NCBI RefSeq assembly: GCF_001610835.1
Contig: NZ_CP011270.1
Span: forward strand, 2,560,001-2,624,000
Source of the DNA: Planctomyces sp. SH-PL14
GTDB taxonomy: Bacteria > Planctomycetota > Planctomycetia > Planctomycetales > Planctomycetaceae
Reading direction: 5' to 3'
DNA length: 64,000 bases
This document shows, one piece after another, positions 61,136 through 64,000 of this stretch. The notes below the pieces were generated by a model. The model ran no database searches, was not told where the DNA came from, and saw only the letters and a list, made by a program, of their open reading frames with translations. A program made the position numbers and the translations under genes. Position 1 is the first letter of the stretch. Each line of letters begins with the position of its first letter.

Positions 61136-61285
61136 GGGAGGTCTCGGCGGAGTGGACCGGCGCGACGGCCGGTCGGGAAGGGCCTCAGTTATCCGTTCGA
61201 AGTCCTTTGCCGTCAGTCTTCTTCTCAGGCGGCTTCAACGGCTGGCCTGACTGACAACTGATCGCTGACGGCTGGAAACTTCCCG

Positions 61286-63775
61286 CTACACGTTGTCCCC
61301 TTCGGTCGACGTCCCCCGCTGGCCGTCGCCCGCGCCACCCTTGGCGTAGTCTCCCCACTTCCAGCCGCTGACGGCGGGCATGTCGTCGCCGTGCTCGGCG
61401 ATGTAGTGCTTGTGCTCGATCAGCTTCTCCTGGATCGCCTGCTTGAAGTAGGCGGCCCGGGCTCCGAGCTGCGGGAGCCGGTCGATGACATCGCCGACGA
61501 GGTGGAACCGGTCGATCTGGTTCAGGACGCACATGTCGAAGGGGGTCGTGGTCGTCCCCTCCTCCTTGTAGCCGCGGACGTGGATGTTCCGATGGTTGGT
61601 GCGGCGGTAGGTCAGCCGGTGGATCAGCCACGGATAGCCGTGGAAGGCGAAGATCACCGGCTTGTCCTTGGTGAAGATCGCGTCGAAGTCTCCGTCCGAC
61701 AGGCCGTGCGGATGCTCCCCGGCATGCTGGAGCTTCATCAGGTTCACGACGTTGACGACCCGCACCTTGAGGTCCGGAAGGTGCCGCCGCAGGAGGTCGA
61801 CCGCCGCCAGGGTCTCGAGCGTCGGGACGTCGCCGCAGCAGGCCATGACGACATCCGGCTCGCACCCCTTGTCGCTGCTGGCGAACTCCCAGATCCCCAG
61901 GCCCAGCGTGCAGTGCTTCACCGCCTGGTCCATCGTCAGCCACTGCGGCGCGGGCTGCTTCCCCGCGACGACGACGTTGATGTAGTTCCGGCTCCGCAGG
62001 CAGTGGTCCGTGACGGAGAGGAGCGTGTTGGCATCGGGCGGGAGATAGACGCGGACGACTTCGGCCTTCTTGTTGATGACGTGGTCGATGAACCCGGGGT
62101 CCTGGTGCGAGAACCCGTTGTGGTCCTGCCGCCAGACGTGGCTCGACAGCAGGTAGTTCAGCGAGGCGATCGGCCGCCGCCACGGGATGTGGTTGCACAC
62201 CTTGAGCCACTTGGCGTGCTGGTTGAACATCGAGTCGATGATGTGGATGAAGGCCTCATAGCACGAGAAGAACCCGTGCCGGCCGGTCAGGAGGTAGCCT
62301 TCCAGCCACCCCTGGCACTGGTGCTCGCTGAGGACTTCCATGACACGCCCGTCCGGGCTGAGCTTGTCGTCCTCGGGATAGATCTCCGCCATGTAGCAGC
62401 GGGTCGTGACGTCGAGGACGTCCTGCCAGCGGTTCGAGTTGCTCTCGTCCGGGCTGAACAGGCGGAAGTTTTCGCTCGGCAGGTTCCGTTGCATGACGTC
62501 TTTGAGGAACTTGCCCATGACCCGCGTCGACTCGGCGTTCGTCGCGCCGGGCGAAGCCACCTCGACCGCGTAGTCGTGGAAGTCGGGCATCTTGAGGTCG
62601 CGGAGCAGGAGCCCGCCGTTGGCGTGCGGGTTGTCGCTCATCCGCCGCTCTCCCTCGGGGGCGAGCGAGGCGAACTCCTCGCGGAACTTTCCGGACTCGT
62701 CGAACAGCTCCTCGGGTCGGTAGCTCTTCATCCATTCTTCGAGGATCCGGATGTGCTCCGGCTTGTCCATCTCTCCCATCGGGACCTGGTGACTCCGCCA
62801 GTAGTCCTCGCACTTCTTGCCGTCGATCGTCGCCGGGCAGGTCCACCCCTTGGGGGTCCGGAAGACGATCATCGGCCAGGCGGGGCGGGAGAGGTCGCCA
62901 TCGGTCCGGGCCCGCTTCCAGATCGCCCGGATCTCGCGGGTCGCGGCATCGAGCGCCGCGGCGAGCTGCTGATGGACCGACTCGTGCTCATGTCCCTCGA
63001 CGAAGTAGGGCTTGTAGCCCATCCCCTCGAACAGCTTCTGCAGCTCCTCCTTGGGGATGCGGGCCAGGAAGCAGGGGTTGGCGATCTTGTACCCGTTGAG
63101 GTGCAGGATCGGCAGGACGGCGCCGTCCCGCGCCGGATTGAGGAACTTGTTGCCGTGCCACGCGGTCGCGAGTGGTCCCGTCTCCGCTTCACCGTCGCCG
63201 ACGATGCAGGAGACGATCAGATCCTTGTTGTCGAACGCGGCCCCGTAGGCGTGGCTCAGGGCGTAACCGAGCTCGCCCCCTTCGTGGATGCTGCCGGGGG
63301 TCTCGGGGGCGACGTGGCTCGGGATCCCGCCGGGGAAGCTGAACTGCTTGAACAGCCGCTTCATCCCGTCCGCGTCCTGGCCGATGTTCGGATAGAACTC
63401 GCTGTAGGTCCCTTCCAGGTAGGCGTGCGCCACGAGCGACGGCCCGCCGTGCCCCGGGCCGATGATGTAGATCATGTTCAGGTCATCCCGTTTGATGACC
63501 CGGTTGAGGTGGACGTAAAGCATGTTGAGCCCGGGGGAGGTCCCCCAGTGGCCCAGCAGGCGGGGCTTGATGTGCTCGCGCTTCAGCGGCTCGCGGAGGA
63601 GCGGGTTCCCCAGCAGATAGATCTGTCCGACCGAGAGATAGTTCGAGGCGCGCCAGTAGGCGTCGAGCCGCCGGAGGTCTTCCGCCGCGAGCGGGGCGTG
63701 CGACAGAGGAGCTCCGTCATGATCCGGGGGAGAGACTGCCGCGTCGCGGCGTGGAAGCGTTCCGGTCGTGGCCAT
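61286..63775 (-). CDS. xfp: Phosphoketolase
   Basis: 829 residues, normal for the family. Splits xylulose 5-phosphate and/or fructose 6-phosphate with phosphate into acetyl phosphate plus a shorter sugar phosphate, using thiamine diphosphate. Markers: [57 protein letters not shown] motif [20 protein letters not shown] and [18 protein letters not shown]. It can feed acetyl phosphate to ATP or acetyl-CoA. Dual specificity cannot be told from sequence. With GlgP and GlgX it would make a glycogen-to-acetyl phosphate route. Confidence 0.96.
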   Translation of the reverse strand: MATTGTLPRRDAAVSPPDHDGAPLSHAPLAAEDLRRLDAYWRASNYLSVGQIYLLGNPLLREPLKREHIKPRLLGHWGTSPGLNMLYVHLNRVIKRDDLNMIYIIGPGHGGPSLVAHAYLEGTYSEFYPNIGQDADGMKRLFKQFSFPGGIPSHVAPETPGSIHEGGELGYALSHAYGAAFDNKDLIVSCIVGDGEAETGPLATAWHGNKFLNPARDGAVLPILHLNGYKIANPCFLARIPKEELQKLFEGMGYKPYFVEGHEHESVHQQLAAALDAATREIRAIWKRARTDGDLSRPAWPMIVFRTPKGWTCPATIDGKKCEDYWRSHQVPMGEMDKPEHIRILEEWMKSYRPEELFDESGKFREEFASLAPEGERRMSDNPHANGGLLLRDLKMPDFHDYAVEVASPGATNAESTRVMGKFLKDVMQRNLPSENFRLFSPDESNSNRWQDVLDVTTRCYMAEIYPEDDKLSPDGRVMEVLSEHQCQGWLEGYLLTGRHGFFSCYEAFIHIIDSMFNQHAKWLKVCNHIPWRRPIASLNYLLSSHVWRQDHNGFSHQDPGFIDHVINKKAEVVRVYLPPDANTLLSVTDHCLRSRNYINVVVAGKQPAPQWLTMDQAVKHCTLGLGIWEFASSDKGCEPDVVMACCGDVPTLETLAAVDLLRRHLPDLKVRVVNVVNLMKLQHAGEHPHGLSDGDFDAIFTKDKPVIFAFHGYPWLIHRLTYRRTNHRNIHVRGYKEEGTTTTPFDMCVLNQIDRFHLVGDVIDRLPQLGARAAYFKQAIQEKLIEHKHYIAEHGDDMPAVSGWKWGDYAKGGAGDGQRGTSTEGDNV

Positions 63776-64000
63776 GATGATCCGTCAAGTGCGAGGGGGA
63801 GACGTGCCGAATCGCCCATCCATGCGGGAGGACGGCTCGCCTGCCGTGGCGTGCCGATCGAGATCAGTGAGTGGATGCCGGAGAGAGGAACGTTCGAGGT
63901 GTGGAAGAACTCTTCGAACCAGGATTGCGACGCACATCATACCTTCGCCGCGAGCGATTCAAGAGTGGACCGGGCAAATGTCGCGTTCGAACTCCGTCGG
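63776..64000. other. Upstream region of phosphoketolase
   Basis: 225 bp to the window edge, no gene seen. No clear sigma-70 promoter or palindrome was found. Confidence 0.4.

Noticed and set aside
54956-61261. Long plus-strand frames opposite glycogen phosphorylase and GlgX
   Set aside because: Shadows of the two enzymes; no start signals and Arg/Pro-rich products.

Overview
The window is high-GC bacterial DNA, most likely from a planctomycete. I infer this from a TIGR03067-type secreted protein, the DUF58 / transglutaminase / MoxR set, MJ0042-like zinc-ribbon membrane proteins, Cys-rich repeats of a type seen in planctomycete surface proteins, and dispersed intergenic palindromes. Several genes start with GTG or TTG, and Shine-Dalgarno (SD) sites are present for only some genes.

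Region 1 (1-21258) is the morphogenesis module of a siphovirus-like prophage, cut by the left edge. On the + strand the order is GpA-type terminase (partial), a small zinc ribbon, portal, protease-capsid fusion, decoration protein, head-tail completion proteins, tail tube, tail chaperone G with a -1 frameshift to GT at an A9 tract, tape measure, tail hub-like proteins, a putative glycosyltransferase, fibre proteins and a fibre-like protein made of about seventeen exact 20-residue repeats. A reverse-strand AlbA_2/Schlafen-type gene is wedged between portal and capsid, which is a typical cargo (moron) position.

Region 2 (21259-28584) is accessory DNA: a nucleotide-binding TIR-like protein that may be a defence effector, a lipoprotein, a ribbon-helix-helix protein, a structured non-coding block with two strong terminators, three small co-translated genes, and then an array of six (perhaps seven) non-coding hairpin elements at 24955-25573. 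These share complementary conserved arms and have variable centres. This array is the most unusual object in the window. A HigBA-like toxin-antitoxin pair and several small unknown genes follow. I see no integrase and no attachment site, so the prophage's right edge is not resolved.

Region 3 (28585-46182) is chromosomal: a zinc-ribbon membrane protein, an SDR oxidoreductase and a TIGR03067 protein divergent from an HxlR regulator with a clear operator candidate, a BlaI / M56 (BlaR1-like) sensor pair with a long palindromic operator, a DUF58 / transglutaminase / MoxR / lipoprotein cluster, an ArsP-like permease, an acetolactate decarboxylase with a lipobox, and a PepSY-like protein.

Region 4 (46160-64000) holds a 1381-residue CheB-CheR-PAS-kinase-receiver protein divergent from a NarL-type response regulator, small unknown genes, and then a leftward carbon-storage cluster: glycogen phosphorylase, a DUF4239-like membrane protein, a LOG-family protein, GlgX-type debranching enzyme and phosphoketolase. 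Together these would turn glycogen into sugar phosphates, then into acetyl phosphate. Five copies of a roughly 240-295-bp MITE-like palindromic element lie between genes from 29601 to 54674.
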